Shown here piece by piece: positions 35,077-46,654 of a stretch of 64,000 nucleotides of DNA (position 1 is the first letter of the stretch; each line of letters opens with the position of its first letter). The DNA is from Caulifigura coniformis (GTDB taxonomy: Bacteria > Planctomycetota > Planctomycetia > Planctomycetales > Planctomycetaceae). Location of the stretch: the NCBI RefSeq assembly GCF_007745175.1, contig NZ_CP036271.1, forward strand, positions 5,592,314-5,656,313, given 5' to 3'. Below the pieces are notes generated by a model. The model was not told where the DNA came from. It did not search any database and worked only from the letters and a program-made list of their open reading frames with translations. Made by a program: the position numbers and the translations under genes.

Positions 35077-36591
35077 GTGTTCTCGAGATCCCTCGACTGG
35101 CTTTCTGCCCGATTTCCCAGCTTCGGCGCCCTTTACGCGTGGGCGAAGCGTCGTCGCCGCCGACTGATCATTGGGTTCGTGATGCTGATGCACACGCTCG
35201 GTGCGATCAGCTCGATCCAGGCGGTCATGTCGACACGCACTCCGCAGGGAGCGATCGCCTGGGCGATCTCGCTGAACACGATTCCCTACATCGCCGTGCC
35301 GGCATACTGGGTGTTTGGTCAATCGCATTTCGACGGCTACGAGTTCCTGCGCTATCGCGAGATGCTGTCGGAAAGTTCGCTGAAGTACGACACGATTCGC
35401 AAGCTGCGGGAGAAAGGCCTGATCTTCGAGCCGCAGACCGAGCGGCAGGCCCATCAGCAGAAGCTCCTGGAGCGGCTGGCGATGATGCCCATCCTGCGCT
35501 CCAACGACGTCGACCTGCTCGTCGATGGTCAGGCGACGTTCGATGCGATCGTCGACGGTATCAATTCCGCGAAGGATTACATCCTGTTCCAGTTCTACAT
35601 CCTCCGCTCGGACGGCCTTGGCAACCGCCTGAAGGATGCCCTGCTGGCCAGGGCCAGGCAGGGGGTCAAGGTGTACATGCTGTATGACGCCATGGGCAGC
35701 AAGGCCATCTCCGCCGAGTACGTCCTCGAACTTCAGGAGGCTGGTGTGAAAGTGGCCGCGTTCGAACCGGCATCGCATGGATGGCGGCATCGCCTGCGAA
35801 TGAACTTTCGCAATCACCGGAAGATTGTCGTCATTGATGGCAAGGAGGCGTTCGTCGGCGGACACAACGTCGGAGACGAGTATGTGGGCAAGCATCCGAC
35901 GTTGACTCCCTGGCGCGATACGCATGTGGCCGTGCGGGGGCCAATCGTACTGGCGACTCAGGTTTCCTTTGCCGAGGACTGGATGTGGGTTACCGGTGAT
36001 CGGCTGTCGCTCAACTGGGAACCCGAACCCGCTCCGAAGGGAGAGGCAGTGGCGGCGTGCTTCCCGACTGGTCCTGCCGATGAGTTAGAAACCGGAACGC
36101 TGTTGATGCTCGATGCGATCAACATGGCGCAGAAACGGATCTGGATCGCGTCGCCGTACTTCGTGCCCGATGCGCAGTTCGTTTCGACGTTGCAACTGGC
36201 GGCACTGCGAGGAGTCGACGTGCGAGTGCTGATCCCGGAGAACAACGACGACTCGCTCGTCGATCTCACCTCCTATTCTTACCTCGAGGAACTGGGGAAG
36301 GCCGGAATTCCGATGTATCGCTACCAGCCCGGTTTCATGCACCAGAAGGTCATGCTGATCGACGACGACTTGGCGACGGTCGGAACCGCGAATTTCGACA
36401 ACCGCTCCATGCGGCTCAACTTCGAAATCACGCTCTTGTTTCGAGATGCCGTATTCGCGAGCCAGGTTGAGGCAATGCTCGAGGATGACTTCACGCACAG
36501 CCGGCTGGTATCGACCAAGGAGTATTCGCAACGGCGACTGCCGTTCCGTTTCAGCGTCCAAGCCGCCCGCCTGCTTGCGCCGGTTCAATGA
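35077..36591 (+). CDS. cls: Cardiolipin synthase (phospholipase D family)
   Basis: About 504 residues from GTG 35077. Two N-terminal helices ('LIIGFVMLMHTLGAISSIQA', 'AISLNTIPYIAVPAYWVFG') precede two PLD catalytic motifs: 'NHRKIVVIDGKEAFVGGHN' (about 246) and 'HQKVMLIDDDLATVGTAN' (about 421). This is the standard Cls layout; it joins two phosphatidylglycerol molecules to make cardiolipin in the cytoplasmic membrane. Earlier in-frame starts would add a region with no homology, so GTG 35077 with GGAG about nine bases upstream is preferred. Confidence 0.9.
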   Translation: MFSRSLDWLSARFPSFGALYAWAKRRRRRLIIGFVMLMHTLGAISSIQAVMSTRTPQGAIAWAISLNTIPYIAVPAYWVFGQSHFDGYEFLRYREMLSESSLKYDTIRKLREKGLIFEPQTERQAHQQKLLERLAMMPILRSNDVDLLVDGQATFDAIVDGINSAKDYILFQFYILRSDGLGNRLKDALLARARQGVKVYMLYDAMGSKAISAEYVLELQEAGVKVAAFEPASHGWRHRLRMNFRNHRKIVVIDGKEAFVGGHNVGDEYVGKHPTLTPWRDTHVAVRGPIVLATQVSFAEDWMWVTGDRLSLNWEPEPAPKGEAVAACFPTGPADELETGTLLMLDAINMAQKRIWIASPYFVPDAQFVSTLQLAALRGVDVRVLIPENNDDSLVDLTSYSYLEELGKAGIPMYRYQPGFMHQKVMLIDDDLATVGTANFDNRSMRLNFEITLLFRDAVFASQVEAMLEDDFTHSRLVSTKEYSQRRLPFRFSVQAARLLAPVQ

Positions 36592-36679
36592 ACATCATTC
36601 AAATGCCAACACGCGCCGACCTCCCCATACACCACGGCGAAGGGGAATGTTGCTCTCCAGCCAAACGCCACAAGCTGTT

Positions 36680-36950
36680 GAGAGGACTTCAGTTCTCGAT
36701 CCCGAGTTCCGTCACTTTTCTGTGACGTTCATGGCGAACAGCGGAAAGCCGGAGCGCCTGATCACGACCTGGCTCGGCCATCGCAGAAGCCGAATGGTGC
36801 GTCACATTCGCCCCCTGCATTCGGAAGTCGTGCGAGACATTCGCATTGTGCTGGCAGCTGTTGCCGCTGGTTCACCCTCAGCGGTCCGCGCGCTGGCGGG
36901 TGATCCTCAAGACACGCGCAGAGATGCCCAAGAGGAAAGACGCGAGCCGA
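36680..36950 (+). pseudogene. Tyrosine-recombinase (integrase) C-terminal fragment
   Basis: One frame contains 'FRHFSVTFMANSGKPERLI' and 'TWLGHRRSRMVRHIRPLHSE', matching the HxLR..FA/LGH...H-Y end of phage-type integrases, with the final Tyr and much of the rest missing. The histidine and R-H positions are partly altered. It is a short decayed fragment just upstream of tRNA-Ser, as left by an old integrative element. Confidence 0.55.
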
Positions 36951-36983
36951 CGATCAAGCCCCGTCAATCCAGTCGATTGACGT

Positions 36984-37013
36984 TTGATTGGCGCTCTTCG
37001 AAGCGCCAATCAA
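36984..37013. terminator. Perfect 12-bp hairpin near tRNA-Ser 3' side
   Basis: TTGATTGGCGCT / AGCGCCAATCAA with a 6-base loop, about 58 bp beyond the 3' end of the minus-strand tRNA. No T-run on either strand, so termination is only possible, not certain. Confidence 0.4.
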
Positions 37014-37069
37014 GGACCCGTTCGCATAACACTGCAAAGCAATGCCTTGCGCGAGGGTCTCAAATTGGA

Positions 37070-37157
<88 letters not shown>

Positions 37158-37260
37158 GGGTTTCGCGCTGCATTCACTGAGACGACCGGCCCCCTCCCAA
37201 GGTTCGGCCGCGGCCCGCTTTTGAGTCGACACGCCAGCGCGAGTGGTCGACTCGCAGGAA

Positions 37261-37506
37261 TTACTCTTCTTCGCCGCTGCTGTCGCCACCTTCTTTGCGG
37301 GCGAGAGCGTCGGCTTCACGCTTTTCGAGCTTGCCCACTGCAACGAGTCGCGAGGCCACCTGGCGGCGATCGGCATCCAGCGTGCGCCAGACAGGATCGC
37401 AGCAGAGTGCGTCGTCAGCCACGCCGCCGCCCTTCAGGGTCGAAGTACGGGCCTCAAGCTTCGACTTGGCCGTTTCCAACTGCTTTTCCAGCGCTTGCCG
37501 CTTCAT
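37261..37506 (-). CDS. Small helical hypothetical protein
   Basis: 81 residues, almost entirely charged helix ('MKRQALEKQLETAKSKLEAR', 'LVAVGKLEKREADALARKEG') with an internal 'ALCCDPVWRTLDADRRQVAS' segment and acidic tail. Likely a coiled coil. No known function; a similar short protein is plausible in other planctomycetes, but I cannot name a family. Confidence 0.5.
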   Translation of the reverse strand: MKRQALEKQLETAKSKLEARTSTLKGGGVADDALCCDPVWRTLDADRRQVASRLVAVGKLEKREADALARKEGGDSSGEEE

Positions 37507-37752
37507 GATTCACTCGTTTCACAGATTCGGACGCCCGGCTCGGCTGCCTCAGGCGGCCGGGGGCGAGGGAAACCGGGAGTCTCCCACGATTCTTCGGTTG
37601 TTTCAACGGTATTCGCCCCTCTTTTCGGGCGGGAATCTCCCGGCTGCCGGTTCCATCGAGAACGGTCGTGATTTCGGCCGACACTTCGGCCTGCGAACGG
37701 GTAAATTCTTGAACGCGGGGCAGCTTTTCCTTTGGACCGAGGGAGCAAGGCG

Positions 37753-38334
37753 ATGAAAGCAGGAACGATGCAGCGGGCAATTCTGGCTGTGGTGCTGGGA
37801 GCCGCCGTGAATGTCGCAGGGTTCGCACAGGGACCGGATGCGATGCCCAAGCCGGAAGGCGAGCCGGTCGACGCTACCCAGAACGCCCCGGAATCGGCCA
37901 CGGAGGAATACACGATCAACGGTCCGGACGGCCGCCCCAGAACACTTCGTCGCTCGCGAATTATCGCACCGTCGGGCTACCGCTCTCACACGCTCCGCGG
38001 CACGTTCAAGATGCAGTGGATGTACATCGTCCAGCGGGGACGCATGGTGACCTTCTGGGGGGCGCGGATTCTCTCTCTCGAAACCGATTCCCCGGTGTGG
38101 CAACTCGGCGTCCGGCCGGGCGACGTTCTCACGCGGCTGGATGGTGTGCCGCTGTGGCGGGGAATGCGGCGGGGCCGTGATCGGGAATGGGACATCCCCG
38201 AGATGGAGCGGCACTACGGGGCCACCGAAGTTCGCTACATCCGCCAGGGGCAGCACATTGTCCGCGTCGGTCAGATGATTCTGGACGGCGGCCACTGGGA
38301 CGACGGCAGCGGGCTCGAGCCGCTGGCCCCGTGA
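37753..38334 (+). CDS. Secreted PDZ-like protein
   Basis: About 193 residues from ATG 37753 (GGAG about eight bases upstream). Signal peptide 'AILAVVLGAAVNVAGFAQ', then a compact domain with 'VWQLGVRPGDVLTRLDGVPL', the carboxylate-binding and 'GDxLxxxDG' region of PDZ domains. The short sequence between beta strands fits a degenerate PDZ. No protease domain, so it may be a binding subunit. Copy B of the dispersed repeat begins 15 bp after the stop. Confidence 0.6.
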   Translation: MKAGTMQRAILAVVLGAAVNVAGFAQGPDAMPKPEGEPVDATQNAPESATEEYTINGPDGRPRTLRRSRIIAPSGYRSHTLRGTFKMQWMYIVQRGRMVTFWGARILSLETDSPVWQLGVRPGDVLTRLDGVPLWRGMRRGRDREWDIPEMERHYGATEVRYIRQGQHIVRVGQMILDGGHWDDGSGLEPLAP

Positions 38335-38348
38335 GCAAGTCTCCGCCA

Positions 38349-38724
38349 GGGCGCGTGGACATTCGCTGTCGCGGAGGCCGGCCCCCCCTGGGGGCGACCT
38401 GTGACGACCTGTGACAGCGAAAACCGTCTGAAACATTGGAGTTTTGGACCTGTGACATGTGTGACATGTGTGACGAGCTGTGGAGTCTTTTTTCGCCCCC
38501 TCTCGCGGGGCTGATCCCCCCTTGTTTGCGTTGCCAAAGAACGAACTCTCCACCCTGACGGGAGGGGTTGCGCATCGGGAAGAGTCTTCACATGCCTGCA
38601 GGGGCTTTGGGCCGGAACCTTCTGCTATAAAGGTGGTTGCGTCGCATGCCGCAGCGAGACTCTGACAGCGGGCCGGGAAGTTTTTGCCAGCGCGGAGGGC
38701 AGGTTGAACGTCCGGGCAGCCTAA
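38349..38724. repeat. Dispersed non-coding repeat, copy B (inverted relative to copy A)
   Basis: 376 bp matching copy A at 29896-30345 in opposite orientation, with 'GTGGACATTCGCTGTCG' at the left, about two 9-bp units (ATGTGTGAC form), the 'TTGCGTTGCCAAAGAACGA' block, 'CTATAAAGGTGGTTGCGT' and 'CCGGGCAGCCTA' at the right. It starts just after the PDZ-like gene. Confidence 0.8.
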
Positions 38725-38782
38725 CCCCCTGTCACGGATTCATGAGGCAGGAGAACGGCGACACTGGTCGTCGACGCGGACC

Positions 38783-39457
38783 CTATTTCGCCACCTGCGA
38801 GAAGACGTACAGCAGTTCGCGTGCGATCTGGGCCGTCCGTTCGTCGTATTTCCGCGCTTCGTCAGGCGTGTTGTCGAACGCCTTTGGATCTTCGTACGGG
38901 ATCGAGATCCGGGCATCCGCACCGGCGACAATCGGGCACGCCCGGTCGGCCTGCGTGCAGGTCATCACTGCGGCGAAGCCGGAGGCCGGGTTTGGAGACT
39001 GGTCGAACCTCTTGGAGAAGCAGACCATCGGCTCGGCCGCAGAGTGCCATTTCACTTCGTATTTCGGATTGCCCGCTTCGAGCAGTTCGGGAATCTCGAA
39101 ACCGGCCCGTCGCAGCGCAGCGACGGCGCGGGGATTGAACGCCGTTGCTTCGGTTCCTCCGGAATACGTCTCGACGTTCGCGATACCGTAGTGATTGGCT
39201 GCCGTTCGTGCCCAAACCTGTGAGAGATGACTTCGGCGGGAATTGTGCGTGCAGATGAAGGTCAGTTTCACCGGCCGCGCGGCGGTGACCTGCGCGCGGA
39301 TGTAATCGGCCAGGGGAGTAAGCTGAGCTTTCCGTTCGGCAGGAATTTCGTTGAACTCGGCCTCTCTGGCCTGCACGTATCGGGTGAGGGGCTCGGACAT
39401 GGGGGTGGAGGGAGCAGCGAACATGGCCGCGAGAACCATCGTGGGGACAGGAGTCAT
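38783..39457 (-). CDS. Low-molecular-weight phosphatase/arsenate reductase-like protein with signal sequence
   Basis: About 224 residues. After an N-terminal hydrophobic stretch ('TMVLAAMFAAPS'), the body shows the LMW protein-tyrosine phosphatase/ArsC loop 'FICTHNSRRSHLSQVWART' (Cys-x5-Arg) and 'YSGGTEATAFNPRAVAALRR'. 'EDPKAFDNTP' resembles the DPF/DP region with the general acid. Cysteines further on ('MTCTQADRACP') could serve as resolving cysteines of an arsenate reductase. The likely export sequence is unusual for this family. ATG 39457 is chosen; 39496 is the alternative. Confidence 0.65.
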   Translation of the reverse strand: MTPVPTMVLAAMFAAPSTPMSEPLTRYVQAREAEFNEIPAERKAQLTPLADYIRAQVTAARPVKLTFICTHNSRRSHLSQVWARTAANHYGIANVETYSGGTEATAFNPRAVAALRRAGFEIPELLEAGNPKYEVKWHSAAEPMVCFSKRFDQSPNPASGFAAVMTCTQADRACPIVAGADARISIPYEDPKAFDNTPDEARKYDERTAQIARELLYVFSQVAK

Positions 39458-39693
39458 GGCGTGATGGAATTGGAGGGAAGGCCGGCCAGTCGTCACCCAC
39501 CATACCTTTGCCCAGTCGCAGATCCGATCCGCACCCGCCGGTCTTCACCGAGAATTCATGAGGTGATTAAGGTTGCTGGTTGCTGGCGGCGGCTGAAGAC
39601 ACTTGCCGGAACGTCGAGGGCTTGGCAGAGTGGTGCCGGCCGACATTAGACCTCGTCGGCCAGTGTTCCGTGACCTTGCGACAAGGCTGCCGT

Positions 39694-40335
39694 ATGCGCT
39701 CGATGCTGCGTTCCGCGTTCGCGATCCTGGCCCTTGGCTATTCCCCGTTCGCCTCTGCGGCGGAGGTGGAGGAGGGCTTCGTGCGGCTCGATAACGGCAA
39801 ATCGTTTGAAGGCTGGAAGATCAGCGAATCACCCGACTCCTGGTCGATCGAAGAGGGAGCTTTCAAGGCCAAGGGCCCCCGCAGCCATCTCTTCTATACG
39901 GGGGATGACAAACCGTTCAAGAACTTCGAGCTCCGCGTCGACTGCAAGGCCAAGAACAACAGCAACGGCGGCATCTACATCCACACGAAGTTTCAGGATG
40001 TGAACTGGCCCAAGTACGGCCACGAGGTCCAGGTCAACAACAGCTACACTCACGATCCCAAGAAGAGCGGCAGTCTCTACGGAATTGTGGACGTGACCGA
40101 GCAACATATCCCGGACGACACCTGGTGGACGGAGACGGTGATCGTCAAGGACCGCCACGTCACGATCAAGCTCAACGACAAGACGGTCGTCGACTACGAC
40201 GAGCCGGAAGGGAAGGATGCGTTCAATAAAGATTTTGAACGCCGGCTTGGCAGCGGCACGTTTGCCCTGCAGGCTCACGATCCCAACAGCACGATCCTCT
40301 ATAAGAACATCCGTGTGAAGCGGCTCCCCGATTGA
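39694..40335 (+). CDS. DUF1080 (3-keto-disaccharide hydrolase-type) secreted protein
   Basis: 213 residues: signal peptide ('AFAILALGYSPFASAA'), then the DUF1080 concanavalin-like fold with 'LDNGKSFEGWKISES', 'FELRVDCKAKNNSNGGIYIH' and 'YGHEVQVNNSYT'. DUF1080 proteins are abundant in planctomycetes and include 3-keto-glucoside hydrolases; the exact substrate cannot be told. Second copy in the window at 56137. Confidence 0.85.
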   Translation: MRSMLRSAFAILALGYSPFASAAEVEEGFVRLDNGKSFEGWKISESPDSWSIEEGAFKAKGPRSHLFYTGDDKPFKNFELRVDCKAKNNSNGGIYIHTKFQDVNWPKYGHEVQVNNSYTHDPKKSGSLYGIVDVTEQHIPDDTWWTETVIVKDRHVTIKLNDKTVVDYDEPEGKDAFNKDFERRLGSGTFALQAHDPNSTILYKNIRVKRLPD

Positions 40336-40572
40336 GGCAGCGGGCTGCGGCCGAAGAATGGACCGGCCGCCCGGGAGGATTCTGCGAATGTGGCCTTTCG
40401 CTTCGTCGAAATGGGTGGCGTGACGCAGATTGAATCGCGAAGATTGGATTCTGATGATTGATCCAGCGGGCTCTGGCGCGGGCTCCGGGAAACTTGTTGA
40501 CGCCGCTGGGACGCGGCTTTCAAGATGCAACCCATGCTGACAGCAGCCCCCACGACTTCGACGCGCGTTTCC

Positions 40573-41559
40573 ATGACGCCGCTTACCTTCACCCCGCATT
40601 TTCGCGCGCAGGTGTGGGGCGGAAGAAGGTTGGAAAGCGTGATTGGCAAAGCACTTCCTGCTCTGGGACTCTATGGCGAATCGTGGGAGCTGAGCACGCA
40701 TCCACTGCATCTCAGCCGCGTGGCTGCCGGCCCGTGGGCTGGACGCACCCTCGCCGAAGTCTGGAATCAGGTCTCGGAAGTGTGGCAGCCGGTGGGGCAG
40801 AGGGAAGATGGGGCGTTTCCGCTGCTTGTGAAGTGGCTGGACTGCGACGCGATGCTTTCGGTGCAGGTTCACCCGGGCGACGCCTGTGCCCGCCGCCTGT
40901 TGAATGAGGCCGCCGGTAAAACCGAGGCTTGGGTGATAATCGAGGCGGCGCCGACGGCCCGTATCTATGCCGGTCTGAAGCCTGGAGTCGATCGCGCCGA
41001 GCTGGAACGTCGCTCGGCCGATGGCACCGTTGCCGAGTGCCTCCATTCGTTCGTTCCTGTCCGCGGCGATGTGATTCACATTCCGGCCGGCACGGTCCAT
41101 GCCTCAGGCGGGGGCATTGTGATGGCCGAAGTCCAGCAGACGAGCGACGCCACGTTCCGGCTCTTCGATTGGAACCGCGTGGGGGCCGATGGCAAACCGC
41201 GCCAGCTCCATCTGGACGAGGCCCTCGAGTGCATCGACTGGAACCGTGGTCCCGTCAATCCGATCGCGCGACTCGATCTCGACGGTCCCTGCGACTCGGC
41301 GCTCGCCTCGATCCACGAATGCCCGTATTTTCGTTTCGAGTCGCTGGCCGTGGGCAGGGAGTGGATCAACCTTCCGGGCGACGAAATGGCGATCGTGATG
41401 TGTCTCTCTGGCTCGGTCACGATTGGCGACGGCGATGACGCACTGACCCTTGATGCCGGTTCGACCTGCCTGCTGCCGCCGAATCCCTCGGGCTGGACCG
41501 CGTCGTCCGAGGCCGACCGGTTCGGCCGGGCCCTGGTCGTGCACACGGGCAAGTCCTGA
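40573..41559 (+). CDS. manA: Mannose-6-phosphate isomerase, class I
   Basis: About 328 residues (ATG 40573; ATG 40525 and 40534 are possible). Zinc ligands of type I phosphomannose isomerases are visible: 'SVQVHPGDACARRL' (Gln and His), 'GKTEAWVII' (Glu) and 'HIPAGTVHASGGG' (His). Also 'PHFRAQVWGGRRLESVIGK' and 'QQTSDATFRLFDWNR'. It converts mannose-6-phosphate and fructose-6-phosphate. Confidence 0.88.
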   Translation: MTPLTFTPHFRAQVWGGRRLESVIGKALPALGLYGESWELSTHPLHLSRVAAGPWAGRTLAEVWNQVSEVWQPVGQREDGAFPLLVKWLDCDAMLSVQVHPGDACARRLLNEAAGKTEAWVIIEAAPTARIYAGLKPGVDRAELERRSADGTVAECLHSFVPVRGDVIHIPAGTVHASGGGIVMAEVQQTSDATFRLFDWNRVGADGKPRQLHLDEALECIDWNRGPVNPIARLDLDGPCDSALASIHECPYFRFESLAVGREWINLPGDEMAIVMCLSGSVTIGDGDDALTLDAGSTCLLPPNPSGWTASSEADRFGRALVVHTGKS

Positions 41560-41773
41560 TAGCCGAATTCGCTGCCGATTGCTTTTGCTCGCTGGTCGCC
41601 CGGTACTGACTCGCCTGCCGCGGCGCGAGCATTCGCTGCCATTTCGCCTGTTCTCAGCGTGGTCGTAGATACGGCGCGACTACCTTCCCGTCCGCGCCGA
41701 CCGTTATGCTGAGTGGTGATCGTGTCGGGATGCCATGCGACATCCGCAGTTTCACTTGTCGGCGGGGACAGGC

Positions 41774-44269
<2,496 letters not shown>

Positions 44270-44306
44270 CGGCCGGGAGGGGCGTCAAAATCCTCCCGGC
44301 CCGCAC

Positions 44307-46499
44307 TCACCCGGCGGCACGCTCCGGCAGCGGAGCGGAGGCCGCGGTTTTCGCCGCGAACTGTGACGTGCCTACCACCTTCTCTCTGGATCGCTTGATG
44401 CGCGTCCCCAGGATGCAGAGCAGTGCGGGGAGGAACACCATTTCTCCGAGCAGGGAGGTCACCATCTGGCTGGCCATCAGGAAGCCGAAACGCGATGTCG
44501 GCGTGAAGCTGGAAAGGCACAGCGCCAGCATGCCGATCGTGCTGATGACCGTTGATTCGACCAGCGGCCGTCCGCTGTGTTCGAGGGCGGCCTGGCAGGC
44601 CTCGATGGCCGTTTTTCCCTTCTTCACCGCGTTCTGGAAGAAGACCAGGAAGTGGAAGGTGCAGTCGACCGAGATTCCCAGCGCGATGCTGCCGGTCATC
44701 ATCATGCCGATGTCCACCGGCAGTCCGGCATGACCGACGGCGCCGAAGACGATGACGATCGGCATGATGTTCGGGATCATGGCGATGATTCCGATCAGCG
44801 GCGACCGCAGCGCGATCACCATCACCAGCCAGATCGTGAGCACGGCCTGGCTGAAGCTCTGCCAGAAGCCGGAAAAGATTTCTGCCTGGGCGTTGCCCAG
44901 CATCGGGGCGATGCCCGTGAACCGGATTGGCACAGGGGAATTGGCCGTGAGCCGGGCGAGGTCGTCGCAGACGAGGGCCGACGACATGGCGTCCGTCAGC
45001 CGGACCGAAATGCGCCACAGCCGCTGCTCCTGGGCCAGGAGGCCGCTGCTCGAATCGCCCGACTGTGCTTTAGAGAAAAGTGCCGAAAGCGCGAGAGGGT
45101 TCTCGGGGAGCTGCTCCGGGAAGAACGACGCGATCGACAGGGTGTGTCGCACCGCGGCATGCGAGGAAATCAAACGCTGAGTGTCGCGGACAGTTTCCAG
45201 CCGTTTGACGAACGGAGTATCGCTGACGCCAAAGTCCACGATCGCTTCAATTGAGTTGGCGCCCGTCAGTTCCTGCTCGATGCGCCTGAGGTCGCGGCGG
45301 ACGAGATTCTCGCGCGGCAGGAAGTCGACCGGATCGAGCCGCGGAGCGAGCTTCGCGATTCCGAACCCTGAAACGATCATCAGGATGGCGCCGAACCCGA
45401 TGGCTGCGAACCGATACCGCCCAATGAAGCCGCCCCATTTTGCGAAGTTGATCAGGCTCCGATGCGCGGCCTGCTTGGGCGAATAGTCGGGCCAGATAGA
45501 AATCAGTGCGGGAACGAACACCAGACCGACAAACGAGGCGATCACCGCGCCCAGGGCGGCCGCGTAACCGAAATCGCCCACCGGCTTGATACTGCTGACG
45601 TTCAGCGAGATCAGTCCGAGGAGGGTTGTCAGGGTGGAAAGGAGGCAGGGCCAAACCGATTCCTTCAGGGCGTGGCCCAGCGGATCGGCGTGTTTCGCGT
45701 CGCGTGCGGCGGTGTAGTAGTCGAGGACGTGGACGGCGATGCCCAGCGTGAACACCATCACCATCACGGACAGCGAGCCCATGATGAAGTTCATCTGGCC
45801 GCCGAGCGCCACGATCGCGAAGTGCGTGAGGTAGATGCTCCACAGCGTCACGCCGAGGACCGACAGGCTCATCCTGAAGTCCTTGAGCGAATACTGCAGG
45901 AGAGCCCAGCAGATGACGAGCATGGCCGCGAAGAATCCGCGCGACGCCTCAGGGCTTCCGAGGCGGTCGAGTTCGGAGACGACGACCGGACCGCCGGTCA
46001 GGCAGATTTCAGGCGAGGCGAGCTGGCAGTAATCGAGCACCTTGCGGACTTCGACCACTGTTTCCTTGCGGTTCTTCAGTCCATGGGCGCTCATCGAGGC
46101 GAGGATGCCCAGGAGCTCTTCTTTCTTGCCGATCACCAGTCCCTTCAGCCGATCGCGCGCTTCGCCCGGATCGACGCCCAGGTCGGTCATCCGCTTGACC
46201 ATCCGGTCAGGCGTCCAGCATGTGGCGATGCCCTCGAGCTGTTCCAGCCGCGCGGCGACGGCTTCGATGAGCTGGGGCTGGACCGCATCGGGGCGCACGG
46301 CGACGACGATCACCTCGTCCGCACCGAAGTCCCGTTTGAAACGCTCGTACTCGAGACGTACCGGCGTGCCGCGGGGCAGCCACGTTTCAGTCTCGTTGTT
46401 CGACTTCAGCCGGGAACTGTTCCACAGCAGGAAGGGGAACGTGAGAATGACGGCCCAGAGCAAAGGCCGACTTGCAAATTTGAAGAACCCCGTCGCCAT
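44307..46499 (-). CDS. RND/MMPL-family transporter
   Basis: 730 residues with two repeats of one helix, a large outer loop and five helices. The second repeat contains 'DIGMMMTGSIALGISVDCTF' (RND helix-4 equivalent with a charged pair) and the first 'FIMGSLSVMVMVFTLGIAVH'. Smaller than typical HpnN/MMPL proteins. ATG 46499 has GGAG about ten bases upstream. It follows the larger RND gene by 155 bp on the same strand and may work with it or be its paralogue. Substrate unknown (lipids, sterols or hopanoids in related families). Confidence 0.82.
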   Translation of the reverse strand: MATGFFKFASRPLLWAVILTFPFLLWNSSRLKSNNETETWLPRGTPVRLEYERFKRDFGADEVIVVAVRPDAVQPQLIEAVAARLEQLEGIATCWTPDRMVKRMTDLGVDPGEARDRLKGLVIGKKEELLGILASMSAHGLKNRKETVVEVRKVLDYCQLASPEICLTGGPVVVSELDRLGSPEASRGFFAAMLVICWALLQYSLKDFRMSLSVLGVTLWSIYLTHFAIVALGGQMNFIMGSLSVMVMVFTLGIAVHVLDYYTAARDAKHADPLGHALKESVWPCLLSTLTTLLGLISLNVSSIKPVGDFGYAAALGAVIASFVGLVFVPALISIWPDYSPKQAAHRSLINFAKWGGFIGRYRFAAIGFGAILMIVSGFGIAKLAPRLDPVDFLPRENLVRRDLRRIEQELTGANSIEAIVDFGVSDTPFVKRLETVRDTQRLISSHAAVRHTLSIASFFPEQLPENPLALSALFSKAQSGDSSSGLLAQEQRLWRISVRLTDAMSSALVCDDLARLTANSPVPIRFTGIAPMLGNAQAEIFSGFWQSFSQAVLTIWLVMVIALRSPLIGIIAMIPNIMPIVIVFGAVGHAGLPVDIGMMMTGSIALGISVDCTFHFLVFFQNAVKKGKTAIEACQAALEHSGRPLVESTVISTIGMLALCLSSFTPTSRFGFLMASQMVTSLLGEMVFLPALLCILGTRIKRSREKVVGTSQFAAKTAASAPLPERAAG

Positions 46500-46654
46500 C
46501 CGTGCGATCTCCCTTCATCGACAGTATCGGAGGAGGGGGAGTCGCAGCCGGATGCTATGTCGCCAGCGAACTGGCTGCGGCCAAGATCGCGTCCGGTCCG
46601 TTCAAACAGTACCGATCAGGCAAGAGGCTCCGTCTACCCCGTGCGGGCTCCGGC

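Noticed and set aside
34885-35925. Long antisense frame across the cardiolipin synthase gene
   Set aside because: Codon-shadow of a GC-rich gene; no start signal or recognisable family.
39829-41100. Long antisense frame across DUF1080 and manA
   Set aside because: No homology; it overlaps two well-supported genes.
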